Translations under genes and position numbers: made by a program | Part shown: piece after piece, positions 11,051 through 24,440 of the stretch | How positions within the stretch are numbered: the first letter of the stretch is position 1 | Layout: every line of letters starts with the position of its first letter | The notes under the pieces: generated by a model | The model's input: the letters and a program-made list of their open reading frames with translations, nothing else | Database searches by the model: none | What the model was told of the DNA's origin: nothing | From: Paratinospora sagittata | Taxonomy: Eukaryota; Streptophyta; Magnoliopsida; Ranunculales; Menispermaceae | Assembly: GCA_035771175.1 (NCBI GenBank) | Contig: CM069608.1 | Coordinates: 14,412,019-14,476,018 of the forward strand | Direction: 5' to 3' | DNA length: 64,000 bases

Positions 11051-13382
11051 CGTTGGCCTAGTATTATAGTCCAAGAAGTGGGGTGAATTGGACTTGGCAG
11101 ATTTTTGCGTTACCTTTCGGTTAATATAATAAAACAGATAAAGTGCATAGTAGGTAACAATCAAGATAAACAAGTGCAGGAAAAATAAATGGACACAAAG
11201 ATTTAGAGTGGTTCGATTCCCCTTGAACCAACGTCCACTACCCAATCACCATGATCAAGATTTTCCAATACACTACTGGCTAGTCAACTTACAGCCATGA
11301 CTAGAACCTGTTGACAGTAGCCAACACAAAGGCTTGGCTAAAAGCCTTCACTAACCAATACAAGGGCTTGGTTAGAAAGCCACACACACTAACCAACACA
11401 AGGGCTTGGTTAGAGAGCCACACTCTAGTCTACACAAGGGCTTGGCTAGAAAGCCGCATAGTAACCAACTTAAGGGCGTGGTTACGAGCTGTACAAGATA
11501 TGGTATAAACCTCGGTTGACTAACACATCAAAAAATTCATCAAGAATACAAATGATAGAGATAAGTGTTCTCAAACACTCTCAACAATCTTAAGCATACG
11601 ATCTTGAATGAGTAAACACCACTACTCCAACCACGATGATTTAAATGATGTGAAGTGTTGAAATAACTTAAATCAAATACATGCAATCGATTCAAATATA
11701 AATGATATGAAATCAAGAATCGAATAAGCACATGTATTCTAATATTGATTCTAATGATGATATAAGTAAAGCACAAGAATCAATATGCAACGATGATCAA
11801 GACTTGATGATTCTAAATGTATAAATAATTAAAATCAAGAATCAACCTACTCAAGTGATGATCTATGAAATCGATTCAATTTAGTATAAGTCTAGCACAT
11901 GAATCGACACCACATGATATTTATGAAACCACTAAACTAGATAAAATGATATGAAGATCAAATAGGGTTTCACAAACTATATTCAAAATAAAATCAGTTT
12001 TCAAGATAATAACACAAGCACAAAAACTAATGTACTCAAATAAAATCACAAGAATCTAGATATAGAAAATTTACCCCACTTAGGTAAAAATGAAGCTTAG
12101 AGATTCTTCAAGTGTGATGATGGTTGAGAGATTCATTGCTCATAGATCATCAAGATTTAACAATATATGAAGAGAACACTAAAAAACATCTTGATTTATG
12201 GCTCAAGAGAAACATACAAGTTTCTCAAAGATTTTGCTAACTATACGGAAATATGAATCAAATAGCCAAATTTAGGTGAACTTTTGCTTAGAAAGAAGTT
12301 TAAAATCACTGAAAACTTGTTTTGGACTTGTAGAAATGCTAAGATAAAAAATGGTTCAAGTTCATGTATTTTACAAAAGTTGCTCTTCAAATGAGCAAAA
12401 TACCACACCGAGGCACAAGAACGCGTTCCTCAAAGAAGGAGCACGCTTCTGCTTTGAAATTTGAAACTTTTCAGATTTTCCTCCAGTCAAGGAGCACGTT
12501 CCTTACATGAGGAGCACATTCCGTAATGTGTTCGTTGGGCATAGGAGAGAGGTCCTTCATCAAGAACAACTGACTCTATAAAATTTCCTATTTTGCCCAT
12601 GACTACAAGAGCACATTGCTATTAAGAGGAGCACGTTCCTTTTTCCCGGATGAAAAAAATTTGAGTCTCGAGGAAACAACAGGAGCACATTCCTTTCTTA
12701 AGGAGCGCATTCCTTAAACTCTGATCAGAAAAACTTGAGTTTCGAAAAAATGCACAAGAGCGCGTTCCTTCATGTTGAAGTGATAGAAACCCGATTTTTT
12801 TATCGAAAAGTGTTTAAGACATTGTCAAACATATAAACTAACTTTCAAAACATTTTTGACAAGATTGAAACACAATTAACAAAGATAAACCCGTGTAAAA
12901 TGATTGATTAAAATAGATGACCAAAACATTCGATACGTTACACGTAAACCGATAAAAACCATGCAAAGTAGGTAAAACGAATGCATGATAATCAATGATA
13001 TATATATGCTTGATAAACAATTTTAACTATGTGATTGCATAATAATCATGATATTGTGTGTGCATGCATGATCAATATAATAATAGCGTATATGCATGAA
13101 TATGATAACCTATATGCATGATTTTCAAAAATATGCAAGGCATATCGTGGTTAGAACGTGTAATGGTTACTCTACAACACTAAGATTCTAAACAAGAATT
13201 ACAAACATGGAGCTCTTGAATCTTCGTGCAATGTTGTTCCATCTACATGCTTTGATAATATTGTTGAATCCGTATGATATAGCTAGTTAGCACTAGAACA
13301 ACTACTTCAAAGAGATTAGTGATCATAAGTATGTTGTTTGTAATCATCAAAACAAAATAGGGTGAGAGTCGTTACATCAACA
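11051..13382 (-). mobile_element. 5' LTR of Copia element A1 (family A)
   Basis: Read on the minus strand the LTR runs from TGTTGATGTAACG (13382) to GGCCAACG (11051), 2332 bp. It carries the GC palindrome array at about 12415-12775, but the TATA hairpin seen in A4 has been lost. A four- to five-unit array of CTAACCAACACAAGGGCTTG type lies at about 11310-11505. It inserted into the 5' LTR of G1, whose sequence resumes at 13383 (GTCAT). The matching TSD should lie left of the window. Confidence 0.85.
11310..11505 (-). repeat. U5 tandem hairpin array of LTR A1
   Basis: Four to five units of about 45 bp each contain complementary arms such as CTAACCAA...TTGGTTAG around a CAAGGGC loop. The same array is present at 7495-7660 (A2) and 30121-30315 (A4), in a position that would be transcribed, near the 3' end of the LTR. 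Confidence 0.75.
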
Positions 13383-14086
13383 GTCATATCACTGGAATAA
13401 AGGCGCAAAAGTTTTTTCTTTTAGTTGCATTGCTTACATGATAACTTGAATTTTCTATATATATATATATAAATATATATTGATATGCATTGTTTATTTC
13501 ATATCAAGGAGCATGCATGCATACAAAAGATGTTAGGTGTATAAATGATGATATAATTAAATTCTATTCACTAGGCATAGTTGGCTCACCCTTTCTACAT
13601 TTTTCAGGTCCTTTAGGAGTAAAGAAAGGCATGGGTGTAGCCTATCATTAAGAACTGAAGGCTTGCCAGAATGTTTTATTTTGATATAGGTTGTTGACAC
13701 ATGATGTATATATTTCTTTTATTACTTTGTATTATGTAAATATATATATCACCCCACGCTTGTAATATAAGTGGATGTATGATCTTGGTATGGTGTTCTT
13801 GTTAGGTAGAAGTATTATCTGACATGAATGGTTATGACAGGTGTTTAGTACTTTGTGGTATAAATGGTATTATAATAGAATATGGATGATGTTGATTTTG
13901 AATTGTAATATTGGTGGTCTTGTTTATCAAGTTGAGGATGTGATAGATGGACTATTTACATATGAGATTTTGTTCGAGTCTGGTTGAGGCTTAATAGGAA
14001 TCTAATTGTCTTATGGCATATAGGATGGTTAGATTTTTGTGTTGGTCAAGACACTCCTGGTGGAGTATGGGAAAGGGGTCCTGACA
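13383..14086 (+). mobile_element. G1 5' LTR, 3' portion
   Basis: This 704-bp segment matches 23690-24386 of the 3' LTR almost throughout (the (TA)n tract, TTTACATTTTTNAGGTC, and the end GGGGTCCTGACA). It ends at 14086 directly before a primer site. Its left part was separated by the insertion of A1 and lies outside the window. Confidence 0.85.
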
Positions 14087-14089
14087 ATG

Positions 14090-14103
14090 TTGGTATTAGC
14101 GCC
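14090..14103 (+). other. Primer binding site of G1
   Basis: TTGGTATTAGCGCC follows the 5' LTR end by three bases. It is a degenerate match to the initiator-tRNA-Met site TGGTATCAGAGC. Confidence 0.65.
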
Positions 14104-14269
14104 ACCTAGGTTATGAAAGACTTAGGAATTTAAAATCTTCAAGATAACGAATAAGCCTTACTATATTATTTTCTGTGTGTATTAATACAGTACGGTAGTT
14201 ATGATACCGAATGATCTGTTTTGCTTCCTTATATGTGATGGTTGCCTTAATTTAATGTTTTAGATAAGG

Positions 14270-15520
14270 ATGAGGAGGAGGGGTAGACCAAGGGGTACAT
14301 ATATGGAACGCCAAGAGCATACAAACAAGGAAATGATCAAAAGGTTAGAAAACCTATTAGAGGCACAGGGTCCATTGTTAGCGACCCAGCATACACAAAT
14401 ACAAGAGTTGATGGTTAGGAGGGAGACTGATGAGCAACAACTCGCTCTAGTAGTGCCTCAGACAGTTGATCCAGGTAGAGCAGAGACGGGTAGTAGTAGA
14501 GTGGATATTACAACAGTGCCTGCTGCCGCAGTACCACAACCATCTCCTACATCCACATCAGCGGGGGATGTGATGTTGCATCAGTCTGAATTGATGCAGA
14601 GGTTTATAAGAATGAAACCTGTGGAATTTAGGGGTGGTGTGAGCCTCAAACAGGTAGATGACTGGATTTTTAACATGGAGAAGATAACTAGATCCTTACA
14701 GCTGGATGATGAAACTCAAGTACTTTTTGCTGCACACACATTGATGAGTGATGTAGGGCACTTGTGGGTATCAATATTAAATATTGAAGACCACATAAGG
14801 ACCTGGGCAAAGTTTAAGGAAGTATTTTTGGAGGTATACGTTCCTGCTACAGAGGGCGAGAAAAAAACTTAAGTTCCTTAATCTCAAGCAAGGTGACATG
14901 ATGGTGTGGGAATATGAGTTTAAATTCACTAAGTTATCTTCCTACACACCAATATTAGTGAAGGATGAAAACCTAGTTATTTTGTGGAGGATTGAAGCCA
15001 GCCATCAGGCAGGCTTTGTCAGCGACAGGTGTAGATCAGTATAAACATGCTTTTAACAGAGCATTGCATTATGAGTTGGTCGAACAGAGAAATAGTCCAA
15101 CGGTGCAGGCGACTCAGAGTGTGACATCTCAAACACAGGCAGTATCAGGCAGTGAAGTACAATCTTCATGGTCCGGGAAGAAATGGGGTAAGAAGCAGAA
15201 GTTTAACAAGGGGCACAGGCTGTTGGTGCGCTAAGAGAGGCATCCACTGTTCAGGGAGGAGCAGTGATTGCCCCAGTCCCTACTTCTACTCCATCATCAG
15301 CTGTCCAGATACAAAGTACAACTAGGTTACCTATACCACAGACGAGAGACAAAGGTCAAGGTAGAGGCAGATGAGGTGGAAGACTGGGCTTTAGAGCGCC
15401 TGATACCAGTTCACAAGTGGGATCTACTATGCCCGGAGCTCCGTATATATGCTATCGATGTGAGCTGGCACGACATAGAAGGCTTGGGTATCTGAATTCA
15501 CCTATGACAGCTCTAGTTAG
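14270..15520 (+). pseudogene. Ty3/Gypsy gag of G1 (chromovirus), degenerate
   Basis: The ATG at 14270 starts MRRRGRPRGTYMER, whose RGRPR is an AT-hook-like core. A coiled stretch (EMIKRLENLLEAQ) follows, then the retrotransposon gag domain: MKPVEFRGGVSLKQVDDWI at about residues 110-128, with the helical continuation to 14872. A frameshift at the Lys-rich end of that ORF splits the domain, which continues in two other frames (14880-15234). Near 15453 the zinc knuckle reads CYRCELARHRRLGY, where the last ligand of CX2CX4HX4C is Tyr instead of Cys. Gag would package the RNA into particles, but this copy cannot make a full protein. Confidence 0.85.
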
Positions 15521-15539
15521 CACTCCTCAATCTGCCAGT

Positions 15540-17169
15540 AACAAGAAAGCCAAAGCTGTGACAGAACCTGATCCAGAGGCATTCAAGACACTGTCGAAAG
15601 GTATGATCACTATCTATGATTTGCCTATGTATGTTCTTATTGATGTTGGATCTACACTTTCTTTTATATGTGGAAATGTTGTAGATAGATTGAAAATTTC
15701 ACTTGTTAGAGCTAGTACATGGTTGATGTTGAGTACTGCAGTAGGGGATAAGATCTACCCTAATATGATTTCTTAACATTGTGTGGTAAAATTGGGTGAT
15801 TATGATATGCATGTGAACCTTAGAGTTTTGAGATTTTTAGAGTTTGATGTTATCCTAGGAATGGACTGGCTAGTAGCCTATCACGCATATGTAGACTATT
15901 TTGCTAGGGAAAACATTTTACAAATTCTTGGATATCCTACCTTTGAGTATCAAGGTGGAGCATCAAACAAATCAATTACCAGGGGTAGATTGATTTCAAA
16001 TGAGGAGAGGGTGGTATTAGCTAGTTTGATACCAAAGGATGGGAAGACCAATGGGGTCAAACTCGATGATATTCCTATTGTGCGGGAGTTCCCAGAGGCA
16101 TTTCCTAATGATCTTTCTGGGTTATCTCCCAAGAGGGAGATTGATTTTATTATTGAATTGATTCCTGATATAAAACCTATTTCTATGGCACCGTATAGAA
16201 TGACACCTAAAGAATTACAAGAGTTGAAAGTATAGTTGGAAGAACTATTGGCTAAGGGTTTTATAACCCCAAGTGTGTCACCATGGGGAGCTTCAGTGTT
16301 GTTTGTGAAAAAAAAGGATGGGAGCTTGAGACTGTGCATTGATTATAGACAGTTGAACCGAGTGACGATGAAGAACAAGTACCCCCTTCCACATATAGAT
16401 GACTTGTTTGATCAGCTGAAGGGAGCTAGATTTTTCTCCAAGATTGATTTGAGATCAGGTTACCATCAGCTGAGGATTAGGGAGGAGGATGTACTTAAGA
16501 CCATTTTTTAGGAGTAGATATGGGCACTATGAATTTCTGGTGATGCCATTTGGTGTAACCAATGCACCAACCATGTTTATGGATCTGATGCAATGGGTAT
16601 TTAAACCATATCTAGATCAGTTCATCATTATTTTTATTGATGATATCCTGGTGTATGCCAAAACTCATGAGCATGAAGAACACCTCAGAATGACCTTGTA
16701 GACATTGAAGGATCATAGGCTGTATGCTAAGTTTAGCAAATGTGAGTTTTGGATTTCAGAGGTGAAATTTCTTGGTCATGTGGTAAGCTCGGAGGGGATT
16801 TCAGTTGATCCTACCAAGGTTGAGGCTATTATCAGTTGGCCGAGACCTACCACAAAGACAAAGATTAGAAGTTTTTTGGGATTGGCAGGCTATTACAAGA
16901 TATTTGTGTAAAGCTTTTCAGAGCTTGCTACACCATTGACCAAGCTGACCCAGATGAATGTGAAAATGCCTTGGTTGAATTGAAAAGAAAGTTGACATCT
17001 GCACCGATTTTAATCTTACCAGAACTAGGCCAAGAGTTAGTGATCTATACAGATGCTTCTCATATAGGCTTTGGGTTTGTACTTATGCAGAAGGATAGGG
17101 TCATTGCTTGTGCATCGAGGTAGTTGAAGGTGCATGAGAAGAACTACAGTACATGATTTGGAGTTGGCT
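15540..17169 (+). pseudogene. G1 pol, first half: protease, reverse transcriptase, start of RNase H
   Basis: The aspartic protease motif reads LIDVGSTLSFI near 15639 (DSG has become DVG). It is followed by FDVILGMDWL near 15850, typical of Gypsy elements. Reverse transcriptase motifs are in order: [18 protein letters not shown] (about 16276), [41 protein letters not shown] (about 16530), and the catalytic FIDD (16633-16644), then [11 protein letters not shown] and SFLGLAGYY. RNase H starts with IYTDASHIGF near 17044. In-frame stops occur near 15776, 16233, 16509, 16699 and 16909, with frame changes. Solo LTR D breaks the RNase H at 17170. Domain order RT-RNase H-integrase defines Ty3/Gypsy. 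Confidence 0.9.
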
Positions 17170-18581
17170 TGTTGACACAAGTGTGTCTAAGAGAGGGTGA
17201 ATTGGACACAATAATCAATTTAAATCTTTAATAAAAACTTGCAATAATGTCAAACAATTAATGCTGAAAATAAATAAGTATTGCACAGATGATTTATAGT
17301 GGTTTGGCTATGTGCCTACCTCTACTACCCAACCTCCTTAGTTATGATTTCTAACTTCACTAAATAATCCTCTTATGGGTGAGGACAAAACCGTTACAAC
17401 TTTTTTAGCTTCACGGGTGTGAGAACAACCTTACTACTCTTAACTTACAAGTGTGAGACCTACTTACAACTCTCAACTTACAGGTGTGAGACCTACTTAC
17501 ACTCTTGGCTTCACAGGTGCAAGACAACCTACACTCTTGACTTTACAGGTGCAAGACAACCTACACACTCAACTTCACGGGTATGAGTAAACCACTAACT
17601 ATCTTATCTTAACAAGATAACTTTCTACAACTTATACAATTGCAGTTATACAACTCGATATAGATGAAAGATAATCAATTCAGTACAACTGTATCCCGTG
17701 AACCTTTACTCAAATGAACCTTTTCAGCAGTAAGAAGATAAGTTTGAATAAGCTGAAAAATAGAGTAAAATATCGTTATCTTTCATTGAGATTTTCAGAG
17801 ATATAAAATATAAAATTTAAGCACGCAATGAAAAACTTCTTGCAAAAGAAAATCCTTTTTCAAAATAGAATTTGCAAACTTGCAGATTTTGAGATTGGAA
17901 GTTCGACTAACTTTCTAAACGTTTTTGCACAAAAGATTTTCTAGTTCTTTGATTTGATTTTGGAGCTCTCTTTTTATAAAACACTTTGTGTGCCAAAGCC
18001 GTTACATTTGAATTTGAAATAAATTTCAAACATTGAATCAAAACGACTTGATTCTTACATGAAAATGGTAAGTTTAGTTTTTGTAGAAATGGTCTGGTTC
18101 GATTCAGTTATCATGAAAATAGAAATGATAAAAAATTCATCGTTCATGCAACTGAATGGTCAATAGTAAGGTGACAGTCACTTTTTAGTTTTCTGATAGT
18201 GTTCTATCAGCGTCCTAAAGTAAATTGTTCTGAAAATGCAGTTTAGTGTGACTTACTCAGGGAGGGCGCTAATACCACATTAGTGTCCTGATGGCAGCTG
18301 CTGGTTTTTCCATGTTGGTTCGATGAGGGCTCTAATGCTCAATCAACGTTCTGCTTTGAACGATGAACATTCAAACCTAGAAACCATCAGCGTCCTGAAA
18401 ACAATTTTTCTAGAAATTTGATTTTCCAACACTTGATTTAGTCAAATCAACGCTTCAGCTTTTTGGATCAAATCAAACATTTAGAAATCATGCAAATGAT
18501 TCAAAGATTAATTAAAAAAACCTTCGAAATAATTCGATTAAGATCATTTTCTTCAAAATTCAAAGACTTTAGAAAAGACTT

Positions 18582-18625
<44 letters not shown>

Positions 18626-18846
18626 AGAAAGCTTTCAAGTAAAGTTGTACATTCTAACATTTAACCTTTTTGATTTTGATCTTGATAACTTGACTTGCCA
18701 TAGATTCATTTGATTGAGTTATCCTTGAGACTTTATTTTCTTCCAAACTGATTTGCTGAAACACCCCAACAAAATCATTAGATCACAAGATTGAGTGATT
18801 TGGAATCATCAAAACATTCTTTCATGGGGTTCCTCTTGAGATGACA
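17170..18846 (-). mobile_element. Solo LTR D in the G1 RNase H
   Basis: Read on the minus strand it starts TGTCATCTCAAGAGG (18846) and ends CACTTGTGTCAACA (17170), 1677 bp, with TG...CA ends. It is flanked by TGGCT/AGGCT (four of five bases match). RNase H coding resumes immediately on the far side. Upstream of the TATA box (about 17973-17980, minus) lie units such as GGCGCTAATACCACATTAGT (18170-18430). These share the GGACGCT/AGCGCCCTC core with family C. A tandem array of 'cttacaggtgtgagac' units lies at 17365-17600, and a (TA)n tract at 18584-18619. The 'caattcacc' end is SIRE-like Copia. Confidence 0.8.
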
Positions 18847-20586
18847 GGCTGTAGTTGTCTTTGCATTGAAAATTTGGAGGCATTATCTCTACAGAGAGAA
18901 GTTTACACTCTATTCAGATCATAAGTGTCTAAAATATTTTTTTTCACAAAAAAACCTGTATATGCAGCAAAGGCTATGGTTAGAGCTTCTCAAGGATTAT
19001 GACTTCATATTGGAGTGTCATCTTGGGAAAACTAATGTTGTGGTTGATGCATTGAACAGGAAGAAGGTAGAGACTGCTATTATCGCTAGTCAAATGTCAC
19101 ATGAGTGAAGATTATTAAAGGAAGCTATTATGACAAGTATTCATCCTATCAATACAGACACTATGATATGTGCTCAGATGAGAGCTCATCCTGTTCATAT
19201 TTAGGAGGTGGTAGATCAGCAGCGGTTGGATGTTGATTATATCATGTTCAGGACTTGGGCTGAGGATGACAGTCGTGAGGACTGGTTGTTGGCTTCAGAT
19301 GGTATATTGCGGTTTAGGGGGAGATTATGGATTCCTACAGATCCACGATTCAGGCGAGATGCACTTCAAGAGTCACATAGATCCAAATATACTATTCATC
19401 TAGGTGCTACCAAGATGTATCAGGATATTAAACGAGCATATTGGTGGTCTGGCATGAAAGGAGACATAACAGAGTATATCAGGAAATATGAGATATGTCA
19501 GCAAGTGAAAGCTGAACATCAGAAACTTGGAGGGTCGTTGCAACCACTATTCATTTCGGAGTGGAAGTAGAGCATATTACCATGGATTTTGTAGGACTTC
19601 CTAGATCACAATGGAGTCATGATGTCATCTGGTTCATAGTTGATAGGTTGACCAAATCTGTTAATTTTCTTCCAATAAACACCAGAGATTTTGTAGGCAG
19701 ATTGAGCCGATTGTATGTGAGTGACATTATTCGTTTACATGGAGTCTCGGTGTCCATAGCATCAGATAAAGACTTGAGATTTACTTACCAATTTTGGCAG
19801 GGGTTGTAGGACAAATTTTTATCCCAATCTGATGGTCAGACAGAGAGACTGATTCAGATATTGGAAGATATGCTCAGAGCCTGCACTTTAGAGTTTGGTG
19901 GGAATTGGGATGATTATATCCATCTGTGTGAGTTTGCATATAATAATAGTTATTAGTTCAACATTAGTATGACTCCTTTGAAGACGTTATATGGGAGGCC
20001 ATGCAGATCCCCAGTTTGTTGGACTGAGGTAGGGGATATCGCTTTGATGGGTCTCGTTTTTGTGCAACAACACACAGAGAAGATAAAACATATTCGACAC
20101 AATATGAAAGCAACCCAAGACCGATAGAAGAGTTATATGGATAGTAGGAGGAAGGTGTTAGAGCGTGAAGTGGGAGACCATGTACTATTGAAGGTCTCAC
20201 TACAGAAAAGGCAGACTAGATTTGGAGTAAAGGGGAAATTAGCTCGTAGATTTATTGGACCATTTGTGATCCTCGAGATGATTGGTCTGGTTGCTAATAG
20301 GTTAGTCTTACCACCTTAGCTGGCAGCAATTCATAACGTATTTCATGTTTCGATGTTGAGGAAGTATTATCCAGATTCTTCTCATGTGTAAGACTAACAT
20401 TTAGATTTGAGACGGGATGGGGCTTACAATGAAATGCCAGTAGTGATCCTTGACAAGAAGGTGCAGAAACTTAGGAACAGAGAAATTCTCATGGTCAAGG
20501 TCAAGTGGCAATTTCATGGTGAAGAATAGTATATTTTGGAGCGTGAAGATTACATGAAGGAACATTTCTTAGACTTTATGAAATGA
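18847..20586 (+). pseudogene. G1 pol, second half: RNase H end, integrase, chromodomain
   Basis: RNase H ends with KDYDFILECHLGKTNVV and VDALNRKK (about 18990-19065). The integrase zinc domain (19370-19515) has H...H but YEICQQVK where CxxC is expected, so one Cys ligand is lost. The core has HITMDFVGLPRS (about 19575), SDKDLRFTYQFW (about 19760) and DGQTERLIQILED (about 19835), so all three catalytic acidic positions are still present. The GPF region (RRFIGPFVILEMIG, about 20250) is followed by HNVFHVSMLRKYYPD. A chromodomain-like segment reads NREILMVKVKWQFHGEE, then a stop (about 20470-20530). This order marks a chromovirus of the Tekay/Del type. Multiple in-frame stops are present (for example near 19568, 19807 and 20317). 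Confidence 0.88.
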
Positions 20587-20629
20587 GGTATACTCTTTAC
20601 TTTTAAATTTTGAGGACGAAATTTCTTTT

Positions 20630-20642
20630 AAGGTGAGGAGAC
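20630..20642 (+). other. Polypurine tract of G1
   Basis: AAGGTGAGGAGAC lies directly before the 3' LTR start TGTAACAACCC. It is preceded by the 'tttgaggacgaaattt' sequence commonly seen before Gypsy 3' LTRs. Confidence 0.75.
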
Positions 20643-23600
20643 TGTAACAACCCTCATTTTCATGAAACCGGATACCCAAATCGGTGTAAGACATTAACCT
20701 TAGTGTGAGTCATTGCATGGTGTTTTGTATGTGTGAATAGGTGTCTTAGGTGTGTATACGATGTGTGTTAAGTGGGTGAAACAACCGGTGTGAAAAATAA
20801 GAAAAAAACACAGGAAAAGGCAAATGAGTCAACTGGATTGAAGAACAATCAACTGGATTTGGGTGGGCCCACTTTGGTGAGGCAGTGGAGATTGTTTTAA
20901 ACGAAATGTTTTTCGCTTTTTCTTATTCCATCACATCCAGAACAATAGAGAAATGCTAGAAAATGAAGGGGAAAGAAGATTTGATCAAATCTTGGCCAAA
21001 TCAATACTTTGGTAAGTGTTTTTCATCTAATTTCTTCATGAAATTAATAGTTAAGCCAATTGTAAGCTTTCCCTCGGACTAATTTTTGTTGTGGGAGTTG
21101 TTTTACGGTGTTTTCAGAAATGGGGTTTTTACCCAAATGAACTGGAAATTAGTTGGAAGTGTTGATTAACACTTCCTAGGTTGTAAAAACACTAAATCTG
21201 AGATTCCTATGTGTTGGATCATAATTTCAGTGCAGGTATGGTTGTCGAAAGCTAAGTTTGACACTGGTGACCTTTGGAACCTTGTTAAACCTCAATGGAA
21301 ATACAATTTGCGACCATAGAATTGTAGAGGAATCAATTTCGGACGTTTCGATATCAAAATCATGATTTTTGGATATCGATTAGTATTTTTAGGAATTGGT
21401 TGAATGGTTTCGGTGTACATGTTGGAATTTGAAATTAGTGAAATAATAAATGAATGGTTTTAAATTGTTATCTTTCATTGTAAAATGATATTCGAAATGT
21501 TTTGAAGGAAATGAGACCAAATAGAGTTAGTTGAGTATTTTTGGGCTTGTATGTATACATGGTGTGTTATATGGAATATAACTTGATGAATTATGAATAA
21601 ATGAATTATGCCAGTAATATTAGAGGGTTGTGATACACTTGGTTGAGAAGAGTGTGGAGTTAGCTTGTGGTGGTTGTTGTGAGTAGAATTTTAGTTATAT
21701 TGTGTTGGCCCAGTATTATAGTCCAAGAGGGGGGGAAGGGGGGAGGGGGTGAATTGGACCGAGCAGATTTTTGCGTTACCTTTCGGTTAATTAATTTAAA
21801 CAGAATATATGCACAGTCCCGGTTACAAGCCGTACAACAATATGGTATAGTCCCGGTTGACTAACAAGTCAACAATACATCAAGATTACAAATGATAGAT
21901 AGATATGTTTTAAAAATACTCTCAACAATTTTAAGAGTGCAATCTTGAATGAATAATCACTATTATTCCAACCATAATATTTTAACTGATGTGTAGTGTT
22001 GAAATAGTTATTTTCAAATATATGTAAACGATTCAAATAGTGATAATGTAAGATCAAGAATTGAATATGCACATGTATTCAAATATTGATTCTATAGATG
22101 ATACGTATGAAGTATAAGAATCAATATGCACAAATGATCAAGACTTGTTGATTCTAAATAGATAGATGGTAAAGTATAAGAATCAATATGCTCAAGTAAT
22201 GATCAATGAAATCGATTCAAAATAATGTAAGTTTAGCACATGAATCGATACCACATAAGATGTATGAAACCACTAATCAAGATAATATCATATGAAAATC
22301 AAGTATGGTTTCACAAGCAATATTCAAAACAAAAACTGTTTTCAAGATATCAAATCAAGCACAAAATTGATTAACTCAATAAAAATCACAAGAATCTTAA
22401 TAGAGAGATTTTACTCAACTTAGGTAAAGGTGAAGCTCAAAGATTCTTCAATTGTGATAATGGTTGAGAGATTCCTCCTTCACTGATGATCATGAACAAT
22501 AAGATGTGAAAAACTCACTTGAACACAACTTGATCAACACTTAAGAATGTCTTTCAAAGTATTTTAAAGATGTTGAAAGAATGAGGAGAACTCTTTGAAA
22601 GTTTGAATCAAAGATTCACATGTAGTGAACTTTTTCACTTAAAAGATGTTTAAGAAAACTCAAGAACTTGTTTCATTAAACTCAAGAGCGCGTTCCTTCA
22701 CGTTGAAGTGATAGAAACTCAATTTTTCGATCAAAATGAGTTTAAGAAATTGTCAAACATATAAACCAACTTTGAAAACATTTTGTCAAGATTGAAACAC
22801 AAATTGCGAAGATAAACACATGTAGAACAATCGATTAATACAGATGATCAAGACATTCGATATGATACACGTAAAACGACATGCAGAGTTGTTAATATGA
22901 GTGCATGATAAAGGATGATATAGATATGCATGATAAATTACCTTAACTATAAAATTGCATGATAATCATGATAAAGTGTGTGCATGCATGATCAATATGA
23001 TAACAGTGTATGTGTATGAATATGATAACCTATATGCATGATTTTGAAAAGATGCAAATCGTTTGTGGTTGGAACGAATAAGGATTACTCTACAACACTA
23101 AGATTCTAGACAAAAGATTACAAACATAAAGCTCTTGAATCTTCGTGCATTATTGTTCCATCCACATATTTTGACGATATAGTTGAATCCATCCGATATA
23201 GCTAGTTAACACTGAAAAACCTAAGTCAAAGAAATTAGTGATCACAAGGAATGTTGTTTGTAATCATCAAAACAAAACCGGGTGAGAGTCGTTACATCAA
23301 CATTTGTTATTTATATCATCCTATTATACTGAATGTTTGTTCATGTATACTTATGAAAATAGCATGGTGTGATTTAAAAGGGGAAAAATTCTTTAATTCA
23401 TGTGAGTTGATACTAAACATGATCTAAAGGAGAAGTTTTATAAATCTTCAATTGGTCATATGGAGGGGGTATTATTTGTTATTTGGCGGAGTCACATGAT
23501 TAGTATTGGGTTTATTCTCTGAAAGGTGCGGAGATGGACTTTTAACAATGTAATGGAAACTCGCGCTGGGGTATTAGGTAACTCCATAATTATGACCACT

Positions 23601-24386
23601 GATGGTAGTTACTCCAATTAATAATTTTAAATGTGACACAAGGTTGAGGTTGAAAGGTGTTCCCATGGGTTATATGTTTAATGTAAACTTTGGGACACTC
23701 GTCATATCATTGGAATATTTGCTTTAAGTTGCATTGCTTACATGATAACTTGAATTTTCTATATATATATATATATATATATATACGCATTGTTTATTTC
23801 ATATCAGGGAGCATGGATGCATACATGAGATGTTAGGTGTATAAATGATAATATAATTAAATTCTATTCACTAGGCTTCGTTGGCTCACCCCTTTTACAT
23901 TTTTTAGGTCATTCAGGAGTGAAGAAAGGCAGGGGTGTAGCCTATCAGTAGGAACTCAAGCCTTTCTAGAAAGTTCTATTTTGATGTAGGTGGTTGATAC
24001 AGGATGTATATATTTCTTTTATTACTTTGTATTATGTAAATATATATATCACCCCACACTTGTACTATAATTGGACGTATGATCTTGGTATGGAGTTCAT
24101 GTTAGGTAGAAGTATTATCTGACATGGATGGTTATGACAGGTGTTTAGTACTTTGAGGTATAAATGGAATTATCATAGAATATGGATGGTGTTGATTTTG
24201 AATTGTAATATTGGAGGTATTGTTTATCAGGTTGAGGATGTGGTAAATGGTCTATTTATAGAGGAGACTTTGTTTGAATCTGGTTGAGGCTTAACAAGAA
24301 TCGAATGATCCTATGACATATAGGATGGTTAGATTCTTGTGTTGGTCAGTACACTCCTGGTGGAGTATGGGAAGGGGGTCTTGACA
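20643..24386 (+). mobile_element. 3' LTR of G1, interrupted by A3
   Basis: It starts TGTAACAACCC after the purine tract and ends GGGGTCTTGACA at 24386, matching the 5' LTR end at 14086. Without the 1.6-kb A3 insertion it is about 2.14 kb. Its 3' part contains a (TA)n tract near 23760-23784 and the 'ggctcaccc' segment shared with the 5' copy. The next bases (CAATA) would be the 3' TSD. Confidence 0.85.
21703..23302 (-). mobile_element. Solo LTR A3 (family A, internally deleted)
   Basis: On the minus strand it runs from TGTTGATGTAACGACTCTC (23302) to TATAATACTGGGCCAACA (21703), 1600 bp against about 2.3 kb in A1 and A4. Most of the GC palindrome array and the TATA region is missing: a single GAGCGCGTTCCTT remains near 22685. 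Most of the U5 hairpin array is also missing. A polypurine expansion (gggggggaaggggggaggggg) lies near its end at about 21728. No clean TSD was found. Confidence 0.8.
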
Positions 24387-24440
24387 CAATATCCCATGAA
24401 TAATATAGAACAAGTGTAAAAGAAACTTGAATATATAAAA

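Noticed and set aside
15950..16339. 129-codon minus-strand ORF in G1
   Set aside because: It is antisense to the recognisable protease-RT linker and RT of G1, which explain the sequence.
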